NCBI GenBank assembly: GCA_964526835.1
Contig: CAZGMK010000039.1
Location: forward strand, 1 to 33,989
Length of the DNA: 33,989 nucleotides
Direction of reading: 5' to 3'
From: DAOSXA01 sp964526835
GTDB taxonomy: Bacteria; Zixibacteria; MSB-5A5; GN15; FEB-12
Positions within the stretch are counted from its first letter, which is position 1. Each line of letters opens with the position of its first letter. Position numbers and translations under genes: made by a program. This document shows positions 16,560-25,414 of this stretch, piece after piece. Below the pieces are notes generated by a model, which saw nothing but the letters and a program-made list of their open reading frames with translations, was not told the DNA's origin and made no database searches.

Positions 16560-16584
16560 GACATCTATCTCCACTTGCCGGTGA

Positions 16585-18516
16585 TTACTGACTGAAGTCA
16601 AACAGGTAGCGCAACTGCACACCGACGTCGTTCTTGTTGAGGTCGGAGAACGAATCGAGTTCGGTGCGGCTGCGATGGAACTTGGCGAAACCATCCAGCA
16701 TCCATTCCTGCGCCACCGGGTAAGTAACCCGGCTGTTGAGCTCAAGCTGGTTGGATGTTCGCGATGGGTCCGCTGCGTAAAGGAACGTCAGCAACCAGCG
16801 CAGGTCGACCTGCCAGGTCACTCCGGCCGTGCTGACCCCGCCCATGCCCGCTTCAATCCCGACACGGGCGAAGTTACGAGGGTTGGGGAAGATGTAGTTC
16901 ACGTCGGTCAGGTCGCCGTCGTAGGCGTCGGCCCGATCGGTGTCGATGTAGAACCTGGTCGAGGCCACCGGACCAATAGAAAGCCGCTGCAGCCAGCCAC
17001 GACCGGGCTTAGCCCAGCCGAAAGCGACATAGAAGTCCGCAGTGTGGGCGGGGGCGAAGTTGGAGAATTGGGCCAGATCGTCATTGTCAGACTGCTCAAG
17101 ATAGGCGCGCGCCGCGACATTCCACTTGAAGTACCGGCCGCTGCCGAGCGGACGGTTATCCTTCCGATAAGTCAACTGAATGAAGTCGTACTGGGTCTCG
17201 CCGGAATAGCGACGATAGACAATATCGGCGCTGCTGATTTTGACCTTGCTGTCTCGACTCGTTGAACGACGAATGACCTTGAGATCGAGAAAACCGGCGT
17301 CTTCGTTGTTGGGGTAGCTGTAGATGTGAAGCTCTGGGCCCCAGCGTCTGCTGGCGTTACCCTCGCGTCCCACCAGGTGCAGGTGCAGTTTGTAGCGCTT
17401 GACATCGGAGAAACCAGCCAGCCTTGCCTGCTGGGTGCTGTCAAGATCACCATGGCTGATGCTCTGGTATTCGGCGCCAACCTCGTTGCCCCCCCGGACA
17501 AACTCCCATACCACGGCCGGGTTGAACTCCTTGTGCGAGAGGGCTTCGATATCCTGCGAACGACTCATATAGCGTAGCCGGGCCTTGATACGCCCGGGGC
17601 CGAAAACTGTCTGCCCGTCGGTCTGGAAAGTGAAATCCTTGTAACCCTCGTCGACCCGGTTGGTGTAACTGTGGTTGTTGAGGCTCAGACCGACATTGAG
17701 CTGCTGATACCGGTTGCGCATTTGAGTCTTCGCAAAGAGGAGGAAGTCCGAGAACGAGTTCACAGTAATGGTCTTGTCGGCGTAGTGCGAAAGGTCTAAG
17801 CCTCCTTCGAGCGACCAGGTGCGGTTCAATTCATGCAGGGCCTTGACCCCGAATCGCGTATTGGTCTGCTTGGATCGCTGTACCTTGCGCTCATGGTCAA
17901 AACCGAACAGCAGGTTGGTCCTGGCCGCCGGGGCGAATCGTCCCTCGAAACCCAGCGCGAAATTGGATGATGATTCGCTGATCCGCGGCGCCGCGTTGGG
18001 CCGCTTGAACCCCGAAAACCCCAACACTGTCCGGGCTTCACCGGTCAGGCTGAACACCTGCCCCTCCCGAAGTGGAGTGACCGCCACCGCCTCCCGGCGC
18101 GGCGGGCCGAAGTCGCTCACTGCCCTGTCGTAGTGCTTACGTACAACCCTGTCGAGTTTGTCGAGCTCGGCCCTGGTCGACTGGTCGGCGCTGCGTCGTG
18201 CTGTCTGCAGAGTCTTCTGGAAACTCTCCAGGACTGTTTCCACTCTGGCCAGATGTCGCTGGGCTTCGGTGACCTTGCTCTGAATCGGTTCCCCGGATGC
18301 ATCCCGGTAGTTCTCGTCCAGACGCTTGATCTGCCGAAGAACCGCCAGAGCCTGGCGCCTGGCGTCGCGCACCTGACGATCAAGCTCATCACCCTGCTGC
18401 AAGGCATTTGCTGAATCCTCGGCCGCGACCGAAGACAAGGCGATTAGCATCACCAACAGCAGGCTCAGGACCGGACCGCGTTGGCGGACTGATCGAATCG
18501 GGCATAAATGTATCAT
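16585..18516 (-). CDS. Outer-membrane beta-barrel with N-terminal coiled coil
   Basis: A 643-residue exported protein. The signal sequence (hydrophobic core LSLLLVMLIALSSVAA) is followed by a strongly charged helical region, residues about 33-136 (QVRDARRQALAVLRQIKRLD, VTEAQRHLARVETVLESFQK), that looks like a periplasmic coiled coil. From about residue 150 to the end the sequence alternates as in a large beta-barrel, with strands such as GLDLSHYADKTITVN, IKARLRYMSRSQDI and the final DVGVQLRYLFDFSQ. No family could be named. The next gene, encoding the giant repeat protein, begins 25 bases later on the same strand, and both proteins carry an N-terminal coiled coil. A joint role in export or surface display is an inference. 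Confidence 0.8.
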   Translation of the reverse strand: MIHLCPIRSVRQRGPVLSLLLVMLIALSSVAAEDSANALQQGDELDRQVRDARRQALAVLRQIKRLDENYRDASGEPIQSKVTEAQRHLARVETVLESFQKTLQTARRSADQSTRAELDKLDRVVRKHYDRAVSDFGPPRREAVAVTPLREGQVFSLTGEARTVLGFSGFKRPNAAPRISESSSNFALGFEGRFAPAARTNLLFGFDHERKVQRSKQTNTRFGVKALHELNRTWSLEGGLDLSHYADKTITVNSFSDFLLFAKTQMRNRYQQLNVGLSLNNHSYTNRVDEGYKDFTFQTDGQTVFGPGRIKARLRYMSRSQDIEALSHKEFNPAVVWEFVRGGNEVGAEYQSISHGDLDSTQQARLAGFSDVKRYKLHLHLVGREGNASRRWGPELHIYSYPNNEDAGFLDLKVIRRSTSRDSKVKISSADIVYRRYSGETQYDFIQLTYRKDNRPLGSGRYFKWNVAARAYLEQSDNDDLAQFSNFAPAHTADFYVAFGWAKPGRGWLQRLSIGPVASTRFYIDTDRADAYDGDLTDVNYIFPNPRNFARVGIEAGMGGVSTAGVTWQVDLRWLLTFLYAADPSRTSNQLELNSRVTYPVAQEWMLDGFAKFHRSRTELDSFSDLNKNDVGVQLRYLFDFSQ

Positions 18517-18806
18517 ACGCTCGTGAACACCCTTTTCTATGGCTCATCTCTCTTCAATCTTCGCCCACGTTCACTGTGACGCGGCGGCCGTCCAATCGTC
18601 AGGACAGCCGGTGGCAGTCATATCTAATGATATCGTCGATTATCTGCCACATCATCAACAAAAAGCGACTCCGAAAAGCCTTGTTTTTCGGGCATTGACA
18701 GGGTTATGAAAGCCGCCCGCGCAGCCGATCTCCTCTAATAGTGAGGCTGGATAGCCCGTGCAGCGTTCCGACATCGGGCAGCAAGAGTGTCCCCGATCGC
18801 AATGAT
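18517..18806. other. Divergent control region with inverted repeats
   Basis: This 290-base gap separates the minus-strand barrel operon from the plus-strand PAS-LuxR gene. It contains GTGGCAG (18611-18617) and CTGCCAC (18644-18650), a perfect 7-bp inverted repeat around a smaller palindrome ATATC-TAAT-GATAT (18620-18633). A hairpin CCGAAAA/TTTTCGG lies at 18671-18691, and a lone TTGACA at 18695-18700 has no -10 box at the usual distance. These could be operators for the LuxR-type regulator encoded next door. Confidence 0.4.
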
Positions 18807-19988
18807 ATGAAGACAGAAGCCAAGACAGGTGTAAATCGTCTCGAGCGGCATCAACCCTCGGCCGTCTTGCCGAGATCTGTCGGTTCCGAGCGAAAAAACC
18901 GGCTTACCCTGAGCGATGGCTCGACCGGGGAAGCGCCGCCCCTGCGAAGGATCGGTGGCCACGGAGAACCCACTGGCGAGCTGGTGGATGCGAGGTGCCG
19001 CCTGGCGGAGGCTCAGCGCCTGGCCCGTCTCGGGCACTGGGAATACTATGTTGCCGAGGGGCGCTCCGTATGGTCCAACGAACTGTACCGCATACTCGGC
19101 TATGAACCCGGCGGCGTTGAGCCCGGCCCCGAAGTTATCCTGCAGCATACGCATCCCGACGACAGAGAGAGGATGAGCGAAGTCCTTGAGGGAGCCTTTG
19201 CGCATGGCCGCGGATTCGCTACCGATGTTCGCTTCTATACTGTCGAAGGTGAACTGCGCTGGGGCCATGCCCGGGGCGAAGTCTTCCACGATGATCAGGG
19301 CAAGCCGCTGTATGTCGTCGGAACCGGCCAGGACATCTCCGAGCAGAAACGTCTTCAGCTGAAGCTGGAGGAAACCAGACAGTGCCTGGAACAGCGTATC
19401 GCCGACAGCACCAGGGAATTGCGCCTGGCCAACCAAATTCTCGAACAGGAACGCGAATCCCTGCGCCAGAAGAACATCGCTCTCAAGGAAGTGCTGACTG
19501 AGGTCGACAGAAACCGCCAGCTCATGGCTCGCCAGATGCAGAAGAACATCAGCCGGATCGCCATGCCGTTGCTGGCCGAGCTTGAGGCGGCCTCCGACCC
19601 ATCGCTTCATCCCAGGCTCAGGCTGCTTTCACAGTGCCTGGACAACGTAGTTGACCCAACTATTGACAATCTCCAGCAGCGCGCCCCGGAGCTGACGTCG
19701 CGCCAACTCCAGATCTGCCACCTGATCGCTAATGGGTACTCCTGCAAGGAGATCGCCGCCCTGCTAAACAACTCGTACCAGACCGTCCTCAAGCAACGCA
19801 AGAGTATCCGGCGCAAGTTAGGGCTCACCGGGAAGCGCATAAACCTGGCCTCATTCCTGAAATCAATGGGGCTCTCTGAGGGGCCTCCGCTGCTCAGCGG
19901 ACGTGTCGCCGAACGCAATAAGACCCCTGAAGACAACGGCTTAGCCCCGCTTGAGGGTACTCCCAGGCCCCCAAAAGGGTCTCATTAA
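18807..19988 (+). CDS. PAS domain regulator with LuxR-type HTH
   Basis: A 393-residue cytoplasmic protein. A PAS domain of the PAS_3 type spans about residues 65-182 (RLARLGHWEYYVAEG, NELYRILGYEPG, HPDDRERMSEV, and the closing VVGTGQDISEQKR). A long coiled coil (about 181-250) follows, then a LuxR-family helix-turn-helix at 294-352: LTSRQLQICHLIANGYSCKE, IAALLNNSYQTVLKQRK and SIRRKLGL. It therefore looks like a one-component sensor that binds DNA. No receiver domain is present. The frame extends to a GTG at 18741; the ATG at 18807 is preferred although neither start has a strong ribosome binding site. It probably controls the adjacent divergent barrel operon or the porin operon downstream; inverted repeats at 18611-18650 are candidate operators. 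Confidence 0.85.
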   Translation: MKTEAKTGVNRLERHQPSAVLPRSVGSERKNRLTLSDGSTGEAPPLRRIGGHGEPTGELVDARCRLAEAQRLARLGHWEYYVAEGRSVWSNELYRILGYEPGGVEPGPEVILQHTHPDDRERMSEVLEGAFAHGRGFATDVRFYTVEGELRWGHARGEVFHDDQGKPLYVVGTGQDISEQKRLQLKLEETRQCLEQRIADSTRELRLANQILEQERESLRQKNIALKEVLTEVDRNRQLMARQMQKNISRIAMPLLAELEAASDPSLHPRLRLLSQCLDNVVDPTIDNLQQRAPELTSRQLQICHLIANGYSCKEIAALLNNSYQTVLKQRKSIRRKLGLTGKRINLASFLKSMGLSEGPPLLSGRVAERNKTPEDNGLAPLEGTPRPPKGSH

Positions 19989-20043
19989 GCCCCCTGTGGC
20001 AGCAGCTCTCGCTGACGAAAACTAAAGAAAAGCGCAGTAAGGC

Positions 20044-20059
20044 GTCCGCGCCCGCGGAC
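20044..20059 (+). terminator. Hairpin between the regulator and porin genes
   Basis: GTCCGC (20044-20049) and GCGGAC (20054-20059) form a 6-bp GC stem with a GCCC loop, 55 bases after the regulator's stop. No T-run follows. Confidence 0.3.
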
Positions 20060-20069
20060 CAGAACCAGT

Positions 20070-20094
20070 GGTGCCTCGCCTCTCCGGCGACACC
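20070..20094 (+). promoter_or_regulatory. Leader stem-loop before the porin gene
   Basis: GGTG+TCGCC (20070-20073, 20076-20080) pairs with GGCGA+CACC (20086-20094), leaving a 2-base bulge and a 5-base loop. It ends 14 bases before the AGAGGAG ribosome binding site, so it may influence translation of the porin gene. It does not match a riboswitch class I know. Confidence 0.25.
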
Positions 20095-20120
20095 AAAGCA
20101 AGTGCAAGAGGAGTCAGACC

Positions 20121-21290
20121 ATGACCAGGACCCAAAACCACATCGCGGCGGCGATTACCCTGTTGTTGCTGCTGTGCGCCTCGGGTTGGGCTACCGACAG
20201 CCCTTCCTTCGACATCGACTGGTACGGCTATGTCAAGCTCGATGCTTCCTACGACCAGAACCTAACCAGTCATGGCAATTTCGCCATGTGGGTTCAGCCT
20301 CCCTCGACCGAGCAGAGCTCCGACCAGCAATTCAACATGACCCACAAGCAAACCCGCTTCGGAGCTGCCCTCAAGGGTGTCGGCTACAGCGATGTCGATC
20401 TCGGCGGGAACATCGAGTTCGATCTCTATGGAAGCGGCGGCGCCGAGAACAAAGCCCTGCTGCTACTACGTCACGCCTACTTCTCGGTTGACCGGGGACC
20501 GCTGCAGTTGGTTGCCGGCCAGACCTGGGATCTGGTCGCCCCGCTCAATCCGGCCACGCTGAATTACCCGGTCCTGTGGGGCTGCGGAAACCCGGGCTAC
20601 CGCCGCCCGCAGATACGACTCACCTATACCGGCGAGCTCAATCCAAACACGACTGTCAAAGTGGCCTCCGGCGTCTTTCGGACAATCGGAAGCGACCTGA
20701 CACCGACCTTCACCCTGGCCACCGAGGTCGGCGACGGTTCCGATGACGGCGTCGATGCGGCTGTTCCGACTGTTCAGGGTCTGTTGGAGGTTACCCATAA
20801 GTCAGCGTCGGGAGTGTCGCTTCGCGCCGGCGTCTCCGGCCTCTGGGGCCGGCTCAAGGCCGAGGGCACCCTGGGCTCCAGTGACACCTACACCAGCCAG
20901 GGCGTGTTCGGTCACTTCGCGGCGTCGTTCGGCAACTTCGGTTTTGCCGGCGAGGCCTTCTCGGGCAGCAACATCGGCAGCTACAACGCCGGTATCAACA
21001 ACAGCAACACAATTGACGGCGTCAACTCTGTCGGTGGCTGGGGGTATTTCTGGTTCAAGCCGCACCGGCAGTGGACCCTCGCGGCCGGCGGCGGCATGGA
21101 TGACCCGGATGACGACGACCTGGCCGCCAACAACCGCTCCAGGAACCAGGCCTTCTTCGGCAATGTGAAGTTCTCGCCGGTGCCCCTGTTCACCGTGGGC
21201 TTCGAGCTGTCCCAGTGGGAAACCAGTTACAAGGACAGCGAGACAGCCGACAACCTGCGGGCCCAGACATCGTTCATGATCAACTTCTAA
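20121..21290 (+). CDS. DcaP-like outer-membrane porin
   Basis: A 389-residue exported protein: signal peptide (core AAAITLLLLLCASGWA), then IDWYGYVKLDASYDQN, HKQTRFGAALKGV, VAGQTWDLVAPLNPATLNYP and a C-terminal strand AQTSFMINF ending in Phe. The opening GYVKLDASYD strand, the AGQTW block and the F-terminus fit trimeric porins of the DcaP type, which pass small organic anions or dipeptide-like solutes. The start is supported by AGAGGAG eight bases upstream. The binding-protein gene follows after 31 bases, so the porin probably brings the same solute across the outer membrane. Confidence 0.75.
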   Translation: MTRTQNHIAAAITLLLLLCASGWATDSPSFDIDWYGYVKLDASYDQNLTSHGNFAMWVQPPSTEQSSDQQFNMTHKQTRFGAALKGVGYSDVDLGGNIEFDLYGSGGAENKALLLLRHAYFSVDRGPLQLVAGQTWDLVAPLNPATLNYPVLWGCGNPGYRRPQIRLTYTGELNPNTTVKVASGVFRTIGSDLTPTFTLATEVGDGSDDGVDAAVPTVQGLLEVTHKSASGVSLRAGVSGLWGRLKAEGTLGSSDTYTSQGVFGHFAASFGNFGFAGEAFSGSNIGSYNAGINNSNTIDGVNSVGGWGYFWFKPHRQWTLAAGGGMDDPDDDDLAANNRSRNQAFFGNVKFSPVPLFTVGFELSQWETSYKDSETADNLRAQTSFMINF

Positions 21291-21321
21291 CGATAACTTA
21301 TGTGCAGTGGAGAGTGATTCT

Positions 21322-22587
21322 ATGAAACGGACCTTTGTACTGTTTGTAGTCCTGGCCGCCATGCTGGCCACCACCGCTATGGCCGGCACGGTCAAGCTGG
21401 GAATGAACCATCCCAAGACAGGCCCCTATAATGTCCAGGGCCTCGACCAGTGGCGGGCCGCCCAGATGGCGGTCGAAGAAATCAACGCCGCCGGTGGCAT
21501 CATGGGCGAACAGGTTGAGCTGGTCTGGCGTGACTCCAAGTCGGATGTCGGCGTCTCCAAGACCAATGTCAGCGAGCTGATCGACAAAGAAGGCGCGAAG
21601 ATGGTCTTCGGCGGCTCCTCCAGCGGTGTAGCTATCGCAGCCGGTGAGGTCTGTCAACAGAAGGGCGTGCCGTTCTTCGGAACCCTGACCTACTCGACCA
21701 GCACCACCGGCCCCAAAGGTCATCGCGCCGTCTTCCGGGAGTGCTATGATTCCTGGATGGCCGCCAATGTCCTGGCCGACTACCTCAACTCGAATTTCGG
21801 CGGCAAGAAGTACATGTACATTACTTCCGATTATACCTGGGGCTGGACCACCGAAGCCTCGATGCGCACACTCACCAATACGGAAGACGCTGAAGTCCAC
21901 AAGGGAATCCTTACGCCACTGGGCAACAAGGACTTCAACAAGCAGCTATCGTTGGCCAAGATGATCAAGCCCGACGTACTCGTGCTGGTTCTCTTCGGCG
22001 AGGACATGGTCAACGCCGTGCGGCAGGCCACCGCCCTGGGACTGAAGGCCTCCACCCAGATCGTTGTCCCGAACCTGACCCTGGGTATGGCCGAGGGTGG
22101 CGGGGCCAAGGTCATGGAGGGCGTCGTCGGCGCCCTGCCCTGGTGCTGGCAGGTTCCGTACAAGTACAACTGCGCCCGCGGCAAGGAATTCGTGGAGAAG
22201 TACGCGGCCAAATACAACCGCTACCCCAGCACTTCGGGCGCTTCGGCTTACACCATTGTCTATGAGTACAAGAACGCCGTCGAGCGCGCCGCAAGCTTTG
22301 CCACGCCGAAGGTGGTCGAGGCCCTGGAAGGCCATACCTACACCTTCCTGAAGGACAAGCAGATATGGCGCGATTTCGACCATCAGTCGGTCCAGACCGT
22401 CTACGCGGTCAAGTGCAAGCCGCAGGCTGAGGTGCTCAAGGACAAGTTCCAGCTCGATTACTTCGAGATCATCGCCTCAATGCCCGGCGAGAAGGCCGCT
22501 ATCACCAGGGCCGATTGGGAAGCCGCCCGAACCCAGGCCGGTGTCCCGAATCAGCTTGAGCCGCTGGACCAGTTCGTGACACAGTAG
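21322..22587 (+). CDS. LivK-type periplasmic substrate-binding protein
   Basis: A 421-residue exported binding protein of the Peripla_BP_6 (branched-chain amino acid / amide / aromatic acid) family. Signal peptide MKRTFVLFVVLAAMLATTAM is followed by GTVKLGMNHPKTGPYNVQG, the usual first strand and ligand loop, then MAVEEINAAGGIMGEQVELV, a block shared by nearly all members. Further blocks are VFGGSSSGVAIAAGEVCQQK, VPFFGTLTYST and ITSDYTWGW. The ATG at 21322 is chosen because it starts the signal peptide with GGAGAG upstream. No ABC permease or ATPase genes of the Liv type are adjacent; instead the neighbours are a porin and a chemoreceptor, so it may work as a ligand-binding co-receptor, or a transporter elsewhere may be used. 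Confidence 0.92.
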   Translation: MKRTFVLFVVLAAMLATTAMAGTVKLGMNHPKTGPYNVQGLDQWRAAQMAVEEINAAGGIMGEQVELVWRDSKSDVGVSKTNVSELIDKEGAKMVFGGSSSGVAIAAGEVCQQKGVPFFGTLTYSTSTTGPKGHRAVFRECYDSWMAANVLADYLNSNFGGKKYMYITSDYTWGWTTEASMRTLTNTEDAEVHKGILTPLGNKDFNKQLSLAKMIKPDVLVLVLFGEDMVNAVRQATALGLKASTQIVVPNLTLGMAEGGGAKVMEGVVGALPWCWQVPYKYNCARGKEFVEKYAAKYNRYPSTSGASAYTIVYEYKNAVERAASFATPKVVEALEGHTYTFLKDKQIWRDFDHQSVQTVYAVKCKPQAEVLKDKFQLDYFEIIASMPGEKAAITRADWEAARTQAGVPNQLEPLDQFVTQ

Positions 22588-22624
22588 GATCCCTCCCGGT
22601 AGTGGTTCCCTGTGGTGACGGATT

Positions 22625-22655
22625 GACGGGGACGTCCGATAAGGTCGTCCCCGTC
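22625..22655 (+). terminator. Hairpin between binding-protein and chemoreceptor genes
   Basis: GACGGGGACG (22625-22634) and CGTCCCCGTC (22646-22655) form a perfect 10-bp stem with an 11-base loop, 37 bases after the stop. It is followed by GTTCGG rather than a T-run, so it may act as a partial terminator or as an RNA stabiliser that lowers expression of the downstream gene. Confidence 0.5.
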
Positions 22656-22718
22656 GTTCGGACGCCGGATCCAGAGCAGTAAGAGGAGCCCCGCGGGGGC
22701 ACAGGAAGGCAAGGGAAA

Positions 22719-24824
22719 ATGATCACCTGGAATATAAGAAACCAAATCATGAGCGCCGGCCTGATAGGGCTGCTGGTAATCGTGGCGGTTATCGGCTACT
22801 TCTATGGTTTCGCCAAACAGGAATTCCGGCAGCACAGCCGCGACCTGATGGCGCTGAGCAACACTCAGCACGCCGATGAAATCAACCGCACCCTGTCTCA
22901 GCAGGCCGCTACATTCGAGGACTGGACCGCCGAAGACGTCTTCGGGCTGGCCATTGAATTCAACACTACCAGCGAGCTGCGCGATCAGTTCGATCGCTGG
23001 ATCAACGGGTCGGATCAGTTTGACCTGCTGGCCCTGGTCGACAATTCCGGCCGAGTGGTGCAGGTGGCTGTTTCGAACCGCCTCTCGGGCGACCCTCGGC
23101 GCCTGATCGCTTCGGCGATCCCCGAGTCAAAGACACTGACCGGCAATCGAGAGAACTCGGTTGCATTCGTCAAGGCCCCGACTCTGAACGAAATGGGTTC
23201 GGAGGAACCGTACGCCTACGCCTTCTACCGGCCGGCCCATAACTCGTCCGGCCAGTGCAACGGAGGCGTGATCGGATTGACCAACTGGCAAGCGATTTCC
23301 GGATTCGTGAAGCAATCAGCGCAAGCCATGGCCGAGCGCGGCTACTCGGCCGCAGCCACCGCCCTGGCCTGGCCGGGGAGTTTCGATGTGGTCGCCTCTC
23401 AGGCCTTCGCGTCGACCCAGGACAGGATCACCTTTCCCGACCAGCAGTTGCTGACGTGGTCCAAATCCGGTCGATCCAACCTGGTCCAGACCCACGAATC
23501 GGAGCATGGTGACATGCTCGTGGCCTACGGTCGGATCAGTCCGCCCGGAGGCGAGCAATTCAAGAACGTCGGCAAGGATCAGCCGTACCTGCTGACGATT
23601 GTCCCGGAAAACCAGGTGATGGCGGCACTGAACCGGGAGCTCATCAGGCTGCTACTGATCGGACTGTGCGGTACCCTGATTCTCATGGGAGCCAGCTACT
23701 GGATAGCTCGGCGCATCTCGCGCCGCGTGGCCCGCGGAAGCGCTATCGCCACCGCCATGGCGCAAGGGGATATCCAGCAGAAGATCGACATCGACGGCAA
23801 GGACGAAATCGGTGAACTCGGCCGCTCGTTCGCCGCCCTCAGTGGATACCTGAACGAGATGTCCGATGCTGCGCGTCGCATCGCCAACCGCGATCTGACT
23901 GTCACCATTGAACCGAAATCGGAGCGCGATGTCCTGGGCCAATCCTTCAGGACAATGGCGGCCAACCTCTCGCAGGTGGTTCAGCAGCTGGGCGCCTCCG
24001 CCGGGCAACTGGTCGAGGCGGCTGCGATGATCTCTGATTCTTCCGCCAACATCTCCGATGGCGTGCGCAGCCAGGCCGAGCAGATCACCCAGGTATCATC
24101 GGCGGTAGAACAGATGACCGCCACCATCCAGGAGTCGTCACAGAATGCCACCGAGGCCAGTCAGGCCTCTCAGAACGCCTCCAGGTCGGCCACCGCCGGC
24201 GGCGAGATAGTCACCAACACGATCCAGGGAATGCAGAAGATCAACGAGGTCGTCCGCAGTTCGGCCGAGTCGATCGCCGAGCTGGCCAAATCCGCCGACC
24301 AGATCGGCCAGATTATCAGTGTTATCGATGATATTGCCGATCAGACCAATCTACTGGCCCTCAACGCCGCTATCGAAGCGGCCCGAGCGGGTGAGCAGGG
24401 GCGCGGTTTCGCTGTGGTCGCCGACGAGGTCCGTAAGCTGGCCGAGCGCACCGGCAAGGCCACCGGCGAAATCAGCGGGATGATCAAAGGAATCCAGCAG
24501 CAGACCGAGAGCGCCGTCGCCTCGATGGAAAGCGGCGTTCAGGAAGTAGATCGCGGACGCGAGCTGGTCGATACCGCCGGGGGCAGCCTTAGTGAGATCG
24601 TCAGCGAATCTCAGAAGGTACTCGATATGATTCAGCAGATGGCCACCGCCGCCGAAGAGCAGGCAGCCGCGGCTGAGCAGATATCGAAAACTATCGGCAA
24701 CATATCGGAGGGTACCGACAACACCGCCCGTGGTTCCGAGCAATCGGCCGAGGCGGCCCGCAAACTCAACGAGCAAGCCGAGGACCTTAACAAGATCGTG
24801 GCGCAGTTCACGGTATCGTCCTAA
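22719..24824 (+). CDS. Methyl-accepting chemotaxis protein with tandem HAMP domains
   Basis: A 701-residue inner-membrane chemoreceptor. Membrane segments lie at about residues 13-30 and 305-328, enclosing a periplasmic sensor of about 270 residues that looks Cache-like (DLLALVDNSGRVVQVAVSNR and similar strands). Two HAMP-like units follow (about 329-378 and 379-425: GDIQQKIDIDGKDEIGELGR, then ANRDLTVTIEPKSERDVLGQ). The signalling hairpin tip is intact: DDIADQTNLLALNAAIEAAR and AGEQGRGFAVVADEVRKLAE (about 535-575), flanked by long methylation helices rich in Glu and Gln. No CheB/CheR-tethering pentapeptide is present at the C-terminus. AAGGG precedes the ATG. It follows the binding protein and porin genes, suggesting that it senses the same solute. 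Confidence 0.95.
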   Translation: MITWNIRNQIMSAGLIGLLVIVAVIGYFYGFAKQEFRQHSRDLMALSNTQHADEINRTLSQQAATFEDWTAEDVFGLAIEFNTTSELRDQFDRWINGSDQFDLLALVDNSGRVVQVAVSNRLSGDPRRLIASAIPESKTLTGNRENSVAFVKAPTLNEMGSEEPYAYAFYRPAHNSSGQCNGGVIGLTNWQAISGFVKQSAQAMAERGYSAAATALAWPGSFDVVASQAFASTQDRITFPDQQLLTWSKSGRSNLVQTHESEHGDMLVAYGRISPPGGEQFKNVGKDQPYLLTIVPENQVMAALNRELIRLLLIGLCGTLILMGASYWIARRISRRVARGSAIATAMAQGDIQQKIDIDGKDEIGELGRSFAALSGYLNEMSDAARRIANRDLTVTIEPKSERDVLGQSFRTMAANLSQVVQQLGASAGQLVEAAAMISDSSANISDGVRSQAEQITQVSSAVEQMTATIQESSQNATEASQASQNASRSATAGGEIVTNTIQGMQKINEVVRSSAESIAELAKSADQIGQIISVIDDIADQTNLLALNAAIEAARAGEQGRGFAVVADEVRKLAERTGKATGEISGMIKGIQQQTESAVASMESGVQEVDRGRELVDTAGGSLSEIVSESQKVLDMIQQMATAAEEQAAAAEQISKTIGNISEGTDNTARGSEQSAEAARKLNEQAEDLNKIVAQFTVSS

Positions 24825-24850
24825 CGCCGGCCTACGGCTCTTTTCCGCTA

Positions 24851-24889
24851 ACGGCCCGGCCTCGGATATCAGTTCCGGGGCCGGGCCGT
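24851..24889 (+). terminator. Strong terminator-like hairpin after the chemoreceptor gene
   Basis: 24851-24865 pairs with 24875-24889 in a 15-bp GC-rich stem (ACGGCCCGGCC... with GGCCGGGCCGT, one T-G wobble) closing a 9-base loop. It begins 26 bases after the stop codon. Only ATCTTG follows. Confidence 0.65.
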
Positions 24890-25414
24890 ATCTTGCTGGA
24901 GATTCTTGCCGACGATCAACTCTGCGAACCGTGCGCCGTGGTTGTGCTAGCAGGAGCAACGCCTTACGGCGTCACCACTAGCAGGCTTGTAGTGTGCTCG
25001 TCAGGGCATGCTTGGCGGAGCACTGGCGCTGCCCGTTTCATACCGCCCCCCCGCCCCTTGAGACCTGTCGAAGAGGCCCCGTAGCCAATGATTGACCAGT
25101 TTTTCTGCTTCAGGCAGAACGGCGCAGGTCCCCCGACACGCCGTTAGGTGGTCTCTCCCGCGTAGCCGCAGGATTCGTCTCCGCGGCGTCAACGGGCCAA
25201 CAGGAATTCGTCAGAAGGCTCCTGGGTGAGACACCCGTCTGTGGAAGCGAACGTATTTTTGGCCCTGGCCGTGTGTCTGTAGTAATAGAAAGCCGTGGAT
25301 GGCGCTTACTCGCCAAAGGTAAAACACACTGATGTATCTGACAAATCGAGTTCTCAAGATGAACCAGTCATTGGACACAATAAACAGGCAACTAGGGAAG
25401 TGAGGTTAGGAAAC
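24890..25414. other. Long intergenic stretch before the secreted-protein region
   Basis: About 525 bases contain no supported gene. There is a small hairpin ACGCC/GGCGT at about 24959-24972 flanked by two copies of CTAGCAGG (near 24947 and 24983), and AT-richer sequence around 25250-25290 that could hold a promoter, though no clean -35/-10 pair was found. It separates chemotaxis genes from a block of secreted proteins. Confidence 0.45.

Noticed and set aside
18695..18717. TTGACA box as promoter of the PAS-LuxR gene
   Set aside because: No TATAAT-like box occurs 16-18 bases downstream; the match to the -35 consensus alone is not enough.
18735..19610. Minus-strand 291-codon open frame opposite the PAS-LuxR gene
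   Set aside because: The plus strand carries clear PAS and HTH motifs over the same bases, and the antisense product has none.
19989..20120. Riboswitch (for example cyclic-di-GMP class) ahead of the porin gene
   Set aside because: There are two stem-loops, but the conserved core bases of the classes I know are absent, so only a generic leader structure is reported.
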